Both the position numbers and the translations under genes were made by a program. From NCBI GenBank assembly GCA_902464635.1, contig CABQKC010000007.1:1-64000 (forward strand): 64,000 nucleotides of DNA, given 5' to 3'. This document shows, piece after piece, positions 24,785 to 32,975 of the stretch (the first letter of the stretch is position 1; the number at the start of each line of letters is the position of its first letter). Origin of the DNA: an uncultured Caryophanales bacterium (lineage in GTDB: Bacteria > Bacillota_I > Bacilli_A > RFN20 > CAG-826). Under the pieces are notes generated by a model, which was not told where the DNA came from, did not search any database, and saw nothing but the letters and a program-made list of their open reading frames with translations.

Positions 24785-24812
24785 GACACGCATAAAAGCG
24801 TGTCTTTTATTT
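24785..24812 (+). terminator. Terminator of the tRNA-Ile/tRNA-Ser unit
   Basis: GACACGC (24785-24791), loop ATAAAA, GCGTGTC (24798-24804), then TTTTATTT. Confidence 0.9.
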
Positions 24813-24840
24813 AGTGAAATTTAGTGAAAAAATAGTGAAA
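24811..24840 (+). repeat. Three helically phased TTAGTGAAA repeats after the tRNAs
   Basis: TTAGTGAAA at 24811-24819 and 24821-24829 and ATAGTGAAA at 24832-24840, spaced 10 and 11 bases, about one helical turn each. They sit directly downstream of a tRNA-Ser terminator, a common attachment-site neighbourhood. Confidence 0.5.
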
Positions 24841-24945
24841 ATTATGATCGTCTATTTTAATAAACGGATGACATAAAAGTATCCGTGCTTTCTTTATCTA
24901 TAATCATATTTAAATTACCTAAAAGAAATTTCTGGAGGCAATTAG

Positions 24946-25167
24946 GTGGCTATAACATTAGTTAAAATAAATAAAGAAGATGCAAAACTTTTTAAAAGAT
25001 ATTGCACCTCCCATGGAACTTCTTTATCAAAAGCATTCAAACATGCACTTCTAGAAAAAATCGAAGATAAATTCGATTCTAAAGAATTTAGCAAACAAAT
25101 TGAGAGTTTTAATAAGAACCCGAAAACATATTCACTTGATGAATTAAGGAATGCAAATAATTTATAA
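24946..25167 (+). CDS. RelB/DUF6290-type antitoxin-like protein, no toxin partner
   Basis: 73 residues with a GTG start supported by GGAGG at 24934-24938. The N-terminus (MAITLVKINKEDAKLFKRY) and SLSKAFKHALLEKIED are typical of the ribbon-helix-helix DNA-binding part of DUF6290/RelB antitoxins, with a polar toxin-binding tail. The toxin gene usually follows directly, but only 129 bases separate this gene from the convergent kdgK, with no frame. It may be an orphan left by a lost module. Confidence 0.6.
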   Translation: MAITLVKINKEDAKLFKRYCTSHGTSLSKAFKHALLEKIEDKFDSKEFSKQIESFNKNPKTYSLDELRNANNL

Positions 25168-25254
25168 ACAGAATAAAGAACTATATGTTCTTATTTTTTT
25201 TAAATATACATCTAAATACTATAGAAACTAAATTATATCAATCTTACCGATATA

Positions 25255-25278
25255 AAAAGGGTAGCAATAACGCTACCC
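25255..25278 (-). terminator. Terminator of the uronate operon
   Basis: On the minus strand GGGTAGC, loop GTTATT, GCTACCC, then TTTTT. The T-run leads directly into a TATATCGGTAA motif (25244-25254), the reverse of TTACCGATATA. Confidence 0.85.
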
Positions 25279-25296
25279 AATAAATGTAATCTTGAT

Positions 25297-26319
25297 TTAT
25301 CTTTGGACTCTGCCACTTCCCCCGCTAGAGATAAGTTTCTTTACCTCATCGACGCTGACCATGTTGTAATCGCCTTCGATCGAATGCTTCAAACAACTTG
25401 CAGCAGTTGCAAATTCTATCGCATCTTTTGAACTATAGTCATTGACTAAGGCATATATTAATCCAGCCGAGAAGCTATCCCCACCGCCGACTCTATCGAC
25501 GATATGGACATTATATTCTTTGGAGAAATAATAATCTTCTCCATCAAATAGCATGCTGGCCCACTTATTATCAAAGGCACTTATTGATGTCCTTAAGGTA
25601 ATGGCAACTTTCTTGAATCCAAATGTTTCCTTTAATTGCCTTGCGACATCTTTATAACCTTCCTTATTTAGTTTGCCGGAATTGACATCTGTTTCAGAAC
25701 TCTTGATCCCAAATACATCACTTGCATCTTCTTCATTTCCAATGCAGACATCGACATATTTAGCAATCTCTGACATGGTGATTTTAGCTTGCTCTTTACT
25801 CCAAAGCTTATTCCTATAATTAAGGTCGCAAGAAACTATAACACCTCTTTTTTTAGCCTCTTTACATGCCGTAATCGATATTTTGGCCATGTTTTCATTT
25901 AAGGCTGGAGTGATTCCAGAGATATGGAACCATTTGGCATCTTTAAATATCGCGTCCCAATCATAATCGCTTTCCTTAGAGAAATAGAAGGCAGAATATT
26001 TACGGTCATAAATGACTTTCGATGGTCTTTGGGAAGCACCTTTTTCTAGGTAATATATGCCCATTCTATTCTCGTTATCCCTAACGATATAATCGGTATG
26101 GACGCCATATCTTCTTAAGGAATTAAGTCCAGATTGGCCAATTTCATTAGTTGGCAATTTAGAGACAAAATAAGCATCAACGCCAAAATTAGAAAGGCTT
26201 ACTGCTACATTAGCCTCCCCTCCTCCAAATGTTGCTTCATAATCTGAAGATTGGACGAAACGAAGATAATCAAAAGGCTGAAGCCTTAACATTAATTCAC
26301 CAAATGTAACTATTTTCAT
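25297..26319 (-). CDS. kdgK: 2-Keto-3-deoxygluconate kinase (PfkB family)
   Basis: 340 residues. Starts with a sugar-kinase N-terminus (KIVTFGELMLRL), has FGGGEANVAVSLSNFG, and the anion-hole and catalytic Asp in DRVGGGDSFSAGLIYAL near residue 290, all PfkB hallmarks. It phosphorylates KDG, the product of mannonate dehydratase, to KDPG in the cytosol. It is the last gene of the long operon and lies two bases after eda, so both are surely co-transcribed. Confidence 0.92.
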   Translation of the reverse strand: MKIVTFGELMLRLQPFDYLRFVQSSDYEATFGGGEANVAVSLSNFGVDAYFVSKLPTNEIGQSGLNSLRRYGVHTDYIVRDNENRMGIYYLEKGASQRPSKVIYDRKYSAFYFSKESDYDWDAIFKDAKWFHISGITPALNENMAKISITACKEAKKRGVIVSCDLNYRNKLWSKEQAKITMSEIAKYVDVCIGNEEDASDVFGIKSSETDVNSGKLNKEGYKDVARQLKETFGFKKVAITLRTSISAFDNKWASMLFDGEDYYFSKEYNVHIVDRVGGGDSFSAGLIYALVNDYSSKDAIEFATAASCLKHSIEGDYNMVSVDEVKKLISSGGSGRVQR

Positions 26320-26321
26320 TT

Positions 26322-26933
26322 TTATAATCCTCTAACCTTGTTGACGGCTTCTTTGGTTTTGGAAGTCATTTCTTCTTTGTTGCCTTTCATCATAAAGCTA
26401 CCACCACAGGCGATAATCTTATTAAAAGATAGATAATCGTTGATATTATCTAGGTTTATCCCTCCAGTAGGCATGACCTTAATAGAAGGGAAAGCACTGC
26501 AGATAGCTTTGATTGTAGCTAATCCCCCATAATTAGAAGCTGGGAAGAATTTAACAACATTGATTCCTAGATCTAAGGCTTCCATGATTTCAGTTGGAGT
26601 AACTGTTCCTGGAAGATAAGGGATATTGTTTTCTTTGCAAATAAGGGCAACATCCTTACTTAAGCCAGGCGAAACAATGAATTTTGCCCCTGCTTTTATG
26701 GCATCTTTGCATTGAGCTGCATTTATTACAGTTCCTGCACCCAAAATTACTTCTGGGTATTTTTTAGAAATTATTTCGATTGCTTCTTTGGCAACTGGAG
26801 TCCTAAAGCAAACTTCTGCAATAGGAAGTCCCCCATCAATTAAAGCCTCTATTTTGTCACTTACTTCGTCTAAGGAATTAAGCACAACGACTGGAACGAT
26901 TTTTAATTCGCTAATTTTGCTATAGATATCCAT
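26322..26933 (-). CDS. eda: KDPG/KHG aldolase
   Basis: 203 residues. VCFRTPVAKEAIEII, VILGAGTVINAAQC, FIVSPGL, and the Schiff-base lysine region VVKFFPA, then MPTGGINLDN: the full pattern of class I KDPG aldolase. It splits KDPG into pyruvate and glyceraldehyde 3-phosphate, completing the uronate route. One base separates its ATG from the uxaC stop. Confidence 0.95.
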   Translation of the reverse strand: MDIYSKISELKIVPVVVLNSLDEVSDKIEALIDGGLPIAEVCFRTPVAKEAIEIISKKYPEVILGAGTVINAAQCKDAIKAGAKFIVSPGLSKDVALICKENNIPYLPGTVTPTEIMEALDLGINVVKFFPASNYGGLATIKAICSAFPSIKVMPTGGINLDNINDYLSFNKIIACGGSFMMKGNKEEMTSKTKEAVNKVRGL

Positions 26934-26934
26934 T

Positions 26935-28263
26935 TTATTCTCCTAAAGCCTTCTTGATATTATTATAGGAAATATCTTCGACTAATTTTAATCCTGCCTC
27001 CAAGGAATATTCACCTTTTTCTATTTTTTCTCCAACGAAATTGCACAATATCCTTCTAAAGAAGTCGAAACGTGAATAGCTAGAGAAGCTTCTAGAATCG
27101 GTTAACATCCCAAAATTAGTACCTAGTATTGCATATTCTGATATTACATCGAGGTTATATTTGATCCCGCCGACCGTGTCATTAAACCACCAGGCTGGAC
27201 CAATTAAGACATTCCTAAATGCCCCAGAAATGCAGCTAATTGCCTTTATTGAATTTGGATTAAGGGTATATAAGACAATTGTAGGCCTAGATTTGTCTTC
27301 TATTGAATCTAGTAATTTGATTAGATTATCGATATCAATTTCCTTACTCATGACATCAAATCCATGGTCAGGTCCAAGGAGTTTAAATTCAGGGGTATTG
27401 ATATTTCTAGTAACTGCAAAATGGAGTTGGACAATCAAATCCTTCTTCTTATATTCTTTCAAGAGGAACCTAAATAGATATCCGGTGAAATATGATTTGC
27501 TAGTTTCGTCTAGGTTATCTAGATTTAAGAAAGCCTTGCTAGCTTCTTCTTTAGAATATATTCCTTCTGGGAAATCCTTAAATCCGTGGTCAGTAATCTT
27601 GCATCCTTTTGATTTAAAGTAATCAATTCTAGTGATAAGAGCTTTTTCTAGATCATCTAAAGTAGCAATCTTAAATCCTACTGCTTCTTCGATTTTAGAA
27701 ATATAGTCCCTATTTAGGTTTAATAATTTATCTCCCCTAAATGTCGGGGTGACTTTAATGCCATCATAAGTACCATGGTCAGCTAGATTATCGACTGGAT
27801 CATCAGTAGTCGCGATAAACTTAACATTGAATTTCTTTAACAATTTTCTGACAGATAAATCCTTAAGTTTTTCATTAGCCTGTTCATATATAGTCTCGGC
27901 ATTATCCTTATTAATTTCTAGATTGATTCCAAATACCTGCTTTAATTCTAGATGTGACCAAAAATAAAGTGGATTATTGAAACATTTTGGAAGAATCTCG
28001 CAATATTTAAGGAACTTCTCCTTATAAGAAGCATCCCCAGTTATATATTTTTCATCAACTCCTGCTAACCGCATGGCCCTCCATTTATAATGGTCGCCAG
28101 CAAGCCACAATTCCCCGATATCGCTAAAAGAGGAATCGTTTTTAATCATTGCCTGGTTAAGATGGCAATGATAATCGATGATAGGCAAGTCTTTTACATG
28201 TTCATAAAGGGTCTTTGCCGAATTTGATTCTAATAAAATGTCATCCCCGAAAAACGTTTTCAT
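26935..28263 (-). CDS. uxaC: Glucuronate isomerase
   Basis: 442 residues, slightly shorter than E. coli UxaC (470). DYHCHLNQAMI near residue 33 carries the metal-binding His pair; LAGDHYKWRAMRLAGV, ATTDDPVDNLADH and GPAWWFNDTVGG are family signatures. It converts D-glucuronate to D-fructuronate (and galacturonate to tagaturonate). Overlaps uxuA by four bases. Since the window has no tagaturonate reductase (uxaB) or altronate dehydratase (uxaA), the operon is for glucuronate. Confidence 0.96.
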   Translation of the reverse strand: MKTFFGDDILLESNSAKTLYEHVKDLPIIDYHCHLNQAMIKNDSSFSDIGELWLAGDHYKWRAMRLAGVDEKYITGDASYKEKFLKYCEILPKCFNNPLYFWSHLELKQVFGINLEINKDNAETIYEQANEKLKDLSVRKLLKKFNVKFIATTDDPVDNLADHGTYDGIKVTPTFRGDKLLNLNRDYISKIEEAVGFKIATLDDLEKALITRIDYFKSKGCKITDHGFKDFPEGIYSKEEASKAFLNLDNLDETSKSYFTGYLFRFLLKEYKKKDLIVQLHFAVTRNINTPEFKLLGPDHGFDVMSKEIDIDNLIKLLDSIEDKSRPTIVLYTLNPNSIKAISCISGAFRNVLIGPAWWFNDTVGGIKYNLDVISEYAILGTNFGMLTDSRSFSSYSRFDFFRRILCNFVGEKIEKGEYSLEAGLKLVEDISYNNIKKALGE

Positions 28264-29312
28264 TTTGTTTCCTTCTTTACCTTGCTAATACCTTCAAATA
28301 GGCCGTTTATATAGGCGCATCCTAAAGCACGGTCATATAATCCATATCCAGGTTTGCCGTCTTCACCGAATATATTCCTTCCATGGTCAGGTCTAACATA
28401 GCCATCGAATCCATTATCAATAAGGGCTTCGACAATCTTAGCCATATCAAGGCTTCCATCATTGCTAAAATGGCCTACTTCGCAGAAAGAATCATGGTCA
28501 TCGGTCCATTTTACATTCCTTAGATGGGCAAAATGGACTCTTCCTTGCTTACTATATTTAGCAGCCATATGGACTAAATCATTATTTCTACCAGCCCCGA
28601 ATGAGCCAGTGCATAAAGTCAAGCCGTTATTCGTGCTTGGTACAGCAGCAAACATCTTATCAAGGTCTTCTTCATTAGAAATGATCCTAGGGAGTCCGAA
28701 TACATCCCATGGCGGATCATCTGGATGGATAGCCATCTTGACGTTAAGTTCATCACAAACCGGGATAACCTTATTTAGGAAATAGACAAGGTTTTCAAAT
28801 AATTGCTCATGGCTAATTGATTTGTATTCGTTTAATAAACTTTGTAATTCATCATGGCTATAGCTTTCATCCCATCCTGGAAGATGGAGATTATTTGGAT
28901 CAATCTTCTTGAAATCTTCATAAGAATAAGACAAAGAAGTCGAGCCATCGCTATTTTTATGATGCATCTCGGTACGTAGCCAGTCGAATACAGGCATGAA
29001 GTTATAACAGATGCATTTGACGCCATATTTAGCAACGCGTCTAATGTTTTCGATATAATTTGCTATATATTTATCTCTAGTTGGCTTGCCCATTTTGATA
29101 TCTTCATGGACTGGAATCGATTCGATTACTTCCATTTCTAGGCCACTAGAAGCAGCTAATTCTTTTAATGATTTAATCGATTCTTCTTTCCAGACTTCGC
29201 CGACTCTAACATCATAAGCAGCCGTAACAACCCCACTTAGATTTGGGATTTGCCTTAAATAAGCTAGAGGGATGTTATCTTTAGGACCATACCATCTAAA
29301 TGTCAATTTCAT
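28260..29312 (-). CDS. uxuA: Mannonate dehydratase
   Basis: 350 residues, normal length. Begins MKLTFRWYGPKDNIPL, with KCICYNFMPVFDWLRT, MAIHPDDPPW, FAHLRN and DGYVRPDHGRN, the UxuA signatures including metal-binding His and Asp residues. It removes water from D-mannonate to give KDG. It sits between the reductive step (SDR gene upstream) and KDG kinase. Confidence 0.97.
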   Translation of the reverse strand: MKLTFRWYGPKDNIPLAYLRQIPNLSGVVTAAYDVRVGEVWKEESIKSLKELAASSGLEMEVIESIPVHEDIKMGKPTRDKYIANYIENIRRVAKYGVKCICYNFMPVFDWLRTEMHHKNSDGSTSLSYSYEDFKKIDPNNLHLPGWDESYSHDELQSLLNEYKSISHEQLFENLVYFLNKVIPVCDELNVKMAIHPDDPPWDVFGLPRIISNEEDLDKMFAAVPSTNNGLTLCTGSFGAGRNNDLVHMAAKYSKQGRVHFAHLRNVKWTDDHDSFCEVGHFSNDGSLDMAKIVEALIDNGFDGYVRPDHGRNIFGEDGKPGYGLYDRALGCAYINGLFEGISKVKKETK

Positions 29313-29325
29313 CTATCTTACTCCC

Positions 29326-31266
29326 TTAATTAATTTTATTGGCTTCATCATAAGCAGTTTTAATTGCATTTTCTATCGTATTGGGATTACCTTGTAAACA
29401 ATCGCCAATATAGACAACATTTGCAACTCCTTCTAGCTCGAACTTATTCTTGCTTGAAGTCAAGGCAGTTACGATGGTATCACCATATATCTTTTCTTGC
29501 TTGATTACATTTCCATTTTCATCAAGGACATCGACATTTACTCCATCTAAATCAAATGATTTTATCTTGCTTAATAGATGGATTTTAACATCATGTTCCT
29601 TAAATGATTTATTAATTGTAGGAAGAATTGTCGAACTTTCTTCTTTGGCAATTTGCTTTTGCATTTCGATTATTTCAACTTCATGTCCTCTTTCTGCTAG
29701 ATATTCAGCAGTTTCGACTCCAACCAAGCCTCCACCGCAGACAATGACTTTGCCAAATGGGATTTCCTTATGGGCTAAGATGCCCCAAGAAGAGACAACA
29801 TTAGGATTATCTATCCCCTCGATTCTTGGTTTGGCGTTACTTGATCCGACTGCTACGAATACATAATCAAAATTAGAAGCGTCTTCTTTCTTGAATTCTT
29901 TATTTAAGTGGATAGTAACACCTAATTCAGCTAGGCTAGCCTCGAAATAATTAATTATCCTAAGCATTTCTTCTTTTCTAGGAGGCACGCTAGCGATATT
30001 GATTTGGCCACCTACTTTTAGACTCTTTTCAAATACTTCGACTTGATGTCCTTTTAAAGAAAGTACTCTAGCAGCCTCAAGTCCAGCAACTCCAGCTCCA
30101 ACTACAGCAATCTTATAGAAATGTTCGGCTTTAGAAATATGCTTAGTGGCCTCATATCCATTCTCGGCATTAAGTACGCAAGAAAGGAACCTTCTAGAAG
30201 TAATCGCATCGGTGCAGCCTTTATTACACATGATGCATTCTCTAATTTGGTTAGTCTTGCCTTGTTCTACTTTGGATGCAAAATCAGGATCGGCCAATAA
30301 GGAACGTCCATATCCAATCATGTCGCAGACCCCACTAGAAAGAAGAGCCTCGCCTGCTTTAGGAGTCAAAACCCTGCCAACGATAGAAAGAGGGATAGTA
30401 GTTACTTTCCTAATTTCCTTGCATTCATCAATCATGAATGTATAGTCCCTAGTTCCCATGGCTGGGATGGTATCGTTCATATTGCCAGTATGGTTAGCCT
30501 GGGCAACATGGATCATATCAACACCTTCTTTTTCTAGTAAAGAGGCTAGTTTTGCAGCTTCTTCAATAGGAAGTCCGCCTTTTCCAAGCAAGGACCCATC
30601 TTTTTGTTTGGTAATTATAGGAAGCTTATATTCAATAAGCATATCGCCACTTACTTCTTTAATCGCCTTAACAACCATCAAGGCAAACTTAATTCTATTT
30701 TCAAAAGATCCACCGAATTCATCATTTCTTTTATTGATGATTGGGGAGCATAAGGAACCGACTAATCTATCGCCATGAATCTCGACAACATCAATTCCAG
30801 CTTCTTTCATCCTCAAGACACACTCCTGGAATTTGACTAGTATTTCTTCTAATTGGGTTCTAGTTACTTCATTGACATAATAAAGCATGTCGTGATGGAG
30901 TTTGGCCCTGCCTTCTTCTATTTTCCCTTCGGCGAATAATTTAGATAAAGCAACTGCATCATATTCAGGATGGAATATTTGAAGGCCAACTTTCGCTCCA
31001 TATTGATGGATATTGTCAGCTAGTTTTTTAAATCCAGGAATCTGGAAATCAGAAAATAGCTTTGGGGTTGGAGAAAATGTTGGGATCGGTACCACGTCCC
31101 CTAAAACTATATAAGCCGTCCCTCCTTTTGCCAATCTAGTATAGAAAGCAAGTGATTGTTCCCCAACTGAGCCATCTTTTTCCTCATATCCAGTTGTAAG
31201 AGGCGGGAACATGATACGGTTTTTGAAAACTACATTTTTTACAATTAATGGTTTGGCTAATTTCAT
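29326..31266 (-). CDS. NADH:flavin oxidoreductase of the 2,4-dienoyl-CoA/2-enoate reductase family
   Basis: 646 residues. N-terminal old-yellow-enzyme TIM barrel (1-350) with an FMN site and substrate His motif (VEIHGDRLVGS); a [4Fe-4S] site CIMCNKGCTDAIT then C (about 340-355); C-terminal FAD/NAD domain with VVGAGVAGLEAARVL and VCGGGLVGVETAEYLAERG. This is the three-cofactor layout of enoate reductases and BaiCD-like enzymes. Its place in a uronate operon is unusual; it may reduce an unsaturated uronate or an aromatic released by the operon's esterase, but this is inference. Confidence 0.85.
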   Translation of the reverse strand: MKLAKPLIVKNVVFKNRIMFPPLTTGYEEKDGSVGEQSLAFYTRLAKGGTAYIVLGDVVPIPTFSPTPKLFSDFQIPGFKKLADNIHQYGAKVGLQIFHPEYDAVALSKLFAEGKIEEGRAKLHHDMLYYVNEVTRTQLEEILVKFQECVLRMKEAGIDVVEIHGDRLVGSLCSPIINKRNDEFGGSFENRIKFALMVVKAIKEVSGDMLIEYKLPIITKQKDGSLLGKGGLPIEEAAKLASLLEKEGVDMIHVAQANHTGNMNDTIPAMGTRDYTFMIDECKEIRKVTTIPLSIVGRVLTPKAGEALLSSGVCDMIGYGRSLLADPDFASKVEQGKTNQIRECIMCNKGCTDAITSRRFLSCVLNAENGYEATKHISKAEHFYKIAVVGAGVAGLEAARVLSLKGHQVEVFEKSLKVGGQINIASVPPRKEEMLRIINYFEASLAELGVTIHLNKEFKKEDASNFDYVFVAVGSSNAKPRIEGIDNPNVVSSWGILAHKEIPFGKVIVCGGGLVGVETAEYLAERGHEVEIIEMQKQIAKEESSTILPTINKSFKEHDVKIHLLSKIKSFDLDGVNVDVLDENGNVIKQEKIYGDTIVTALTSSKNKFELEGVANVVYIGDCLQGNPNTIENAIKTAYDEANKIN

Positions 31267-31269
31267 GAA

Positions 31270-32109
31270 TTAATTTCCTCCGTTTTCTAAAAAGTCCATG
31301 AATCTATCGATATATTCTTTTTCGATTTCTTTTGAATAATTGCCGTTAGAGATGATATCCAAAACATTTTCGCTAAATTCCTTCCAGCAACTATTTTCCT
31401 TAGTAGGTATTATTGGATAGAATTTGACATCATTATCCCTAGCAGCGAAATAATCACCCATCGCATCTCCTAGCATGATGACATTTTCTTTTTTATAACC
31501 TAATTTAAGCGCATTCCTTATTATATCTTTCTTGCTACCTTCATCTTGGCAGGCAACAAAGGCAAAATATGGCAATAGCCCCCTTTGCTTCCATTCATTA
31601 TTGACGGCATCTTTATTCGCACTGGATACACCAAGAAGCGAAGCAAATTTCGAGGCTTTTTCTAATGATTCCTTAACGTAACTAAATTCAATTGGCAATG
31701 GTAATTTAGCAATTTCGTTATTTACTAATTCTGACCATTCTATCGCCTTTTTTATTACATAATTAGAAGGATCATTACTTAATTCATCCTTTAATAACTT
31801 GACATCAAAACGAGGTGTTGCATTTACCCAGGAGTAGAATTTCTCCTCATCATCAAAATGGATGTTATATTTCTTATTGATATAGATAAGGATTTCCTTT
31901 AATCCCTGGAAACGGTTTATGCCTCTATCTTTGCTATATAGATTTGTATGGTTCCAATGGTTAAGTATATCTTCAATATTTGTTTTGATTCCAAATACTT
32001 TTATAAAGCTGGGACCAAAGCAAGAATTATGCTTGATGGTCATTGTATCCATGATGGTCCCATCGGAATCAACGCAAATCAAATAGTCATGCTTTTTTTC
32101 AAAATACAT
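31270..32109 (-). CDS. HAD-superfamily hydrolase
   Basis: 279 residues. Motif I is VDSDGTIMDTMT (catalytic Asp pair near residue 13), motif II is in GVSSAN, and motif IV is IMLGDAMGDYFAARDN. The cap is inserted between motifs I and II, as in phosphoglycolate-type HADs. Likely a sugar-phosphate phosphatase. Spacing of three bases on both sides shows it belongs to the operon. Substrate not determined. Confidence 0.85.
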   Translation of the reverse strand: MYFEKKHDYLICVDSDGTIMDTMTIKHNSCFGPSFIKVFGIKTNIEDILNHWNHTNLYSKDRGINRFQGLKEILIYINKKYNIHFDDEEKFYSWVNATPRFDVKLLKDELSNDPSNYVIKKAIEWSELVNNEIAKLPLPIEFSYVKESLEKASKFASLLGVSSANKDAVNNEWKQRGLLPYFAFVACQDEGSKKDIIRNALKLGYKKENVIMLGDAMGDYFAARDNDVKFYPIIPTKENSCWKEFSENVLDIISNGNYSKEIEKEYIDRFMDFLENGGN

Positions 32110-32112
32110 AAA

Positions 32113-32961
32113 TCAAACACCGCTATAGGAAGAGAATCCACCATCAATCGGGATGCATATTCCAGTGATGAAGCTAGCAGCTTCTTCTGATAATAAGAAT
32201 AAAGTCGCACCGATTAATTCATCAATCTCGCCAAATCTTCCCATTGGGGTGGCACTTATTATCTTATGGGTCCTTGGGGTTGGGGTTCCATCTGGATTCC
32301 ATAGCAATTTCGCATTTTGAGTAGTGGAGAAAAATCCAGGGGCAATCGCATTGACCCTGATTCCGATATGGGAGAAATGTACTGCTAGCCATTTGGTGAA
32401 ATTGCTAACTGCACTTTTAGCACCGCTATATGCAGGAATCTTAGTTAATGGGGTATAGGCATTCATGCTAGAGATATTTAATATCGAGCAACCTTTCTTG
32501 CCAACCATGTCTTTAGCAAATACCTGTGATGGGAGCAAGGTGCCGATGAAATTCAAATTGAAAACAAATTCGACGCCAGCTTGATCCAAGTCAAAGAAAG
32601 TCTTCATATCCTTTAAATCGTCATCCATCTCAGCATATTCATTATCGGTTGTTGCCTTTGGATTATTTCCTCCAGCCCCGTTAATTAGGATATCGCAGCT
32701 ACCAAAATCTTTTAATATTTGTTCATGACAGGCAATTAATGAATCCTTTTTCAAAACATTGGCTTCATAACCTTTAGCAATATAGCCTTCTTTAACTATC
32801 TCGGCAGCATATTTATCGGCATTTTCTTTCGATAAATCTAGTAAGCAAACCTTAGCGCCATTCATTGCGATGGCTTTGGCTAAATGGGAACAGATTACTC
32901 CCCCTGCTCCTGTGATGACTACGACTTTGTCTTTTAAATCGATCTCGAATGGTAATTTCAT
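32113..32961 (-). CDS. uxuB: SDR-family oxidoreductase, probable D-fructuronate reductase
   Basis: 282 residues. Rossmann TGAGGVICSHLAKAIA at about 18-33, the NAG-type motif INGAGG, catalytic Ser in LNISSMNAYTPL, Tyr and Lys in YSGAKSAV, and PGFF after it. The protein matches the SDR-type D-mannonate oxidoreductase used by Bacillus (UxuB/YjmF) rather than the long-chain E. coli UxuB. It would reduce D-fructuronate to D-mannonate with NADH. It supplies the only step otherwise missing between UxaC and UxuA here. Confidence 0.85.
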   Translation of the reverse strand: MKLPFEIDLKDKVVVITGAGGVICSHLAKAIAMNGAKVCLLDLSKENADKYAAEIVKEGYIAKGYEANVLKKDSLIACHEQILKDFGSCDILINGAGGNNPKATTDNEYAEMDDDLKDMKTFFDLDQAGVEFVFNLNFIGTLLPSQVFAKDMVGKKGCSILNISSMNAYTPLTKIPAYSGAKSAVSNFTKWLAVHFSHIGIRVNAIAPGFFSTTQNAKLLWNPDGTPTPRTHKIISATPMGRFGEIDELIGATLFLLSEEAASFITGICIPIDGGFSSYSGV

Positions 32962-32975
32962 ATTTTTCTCCTTTT

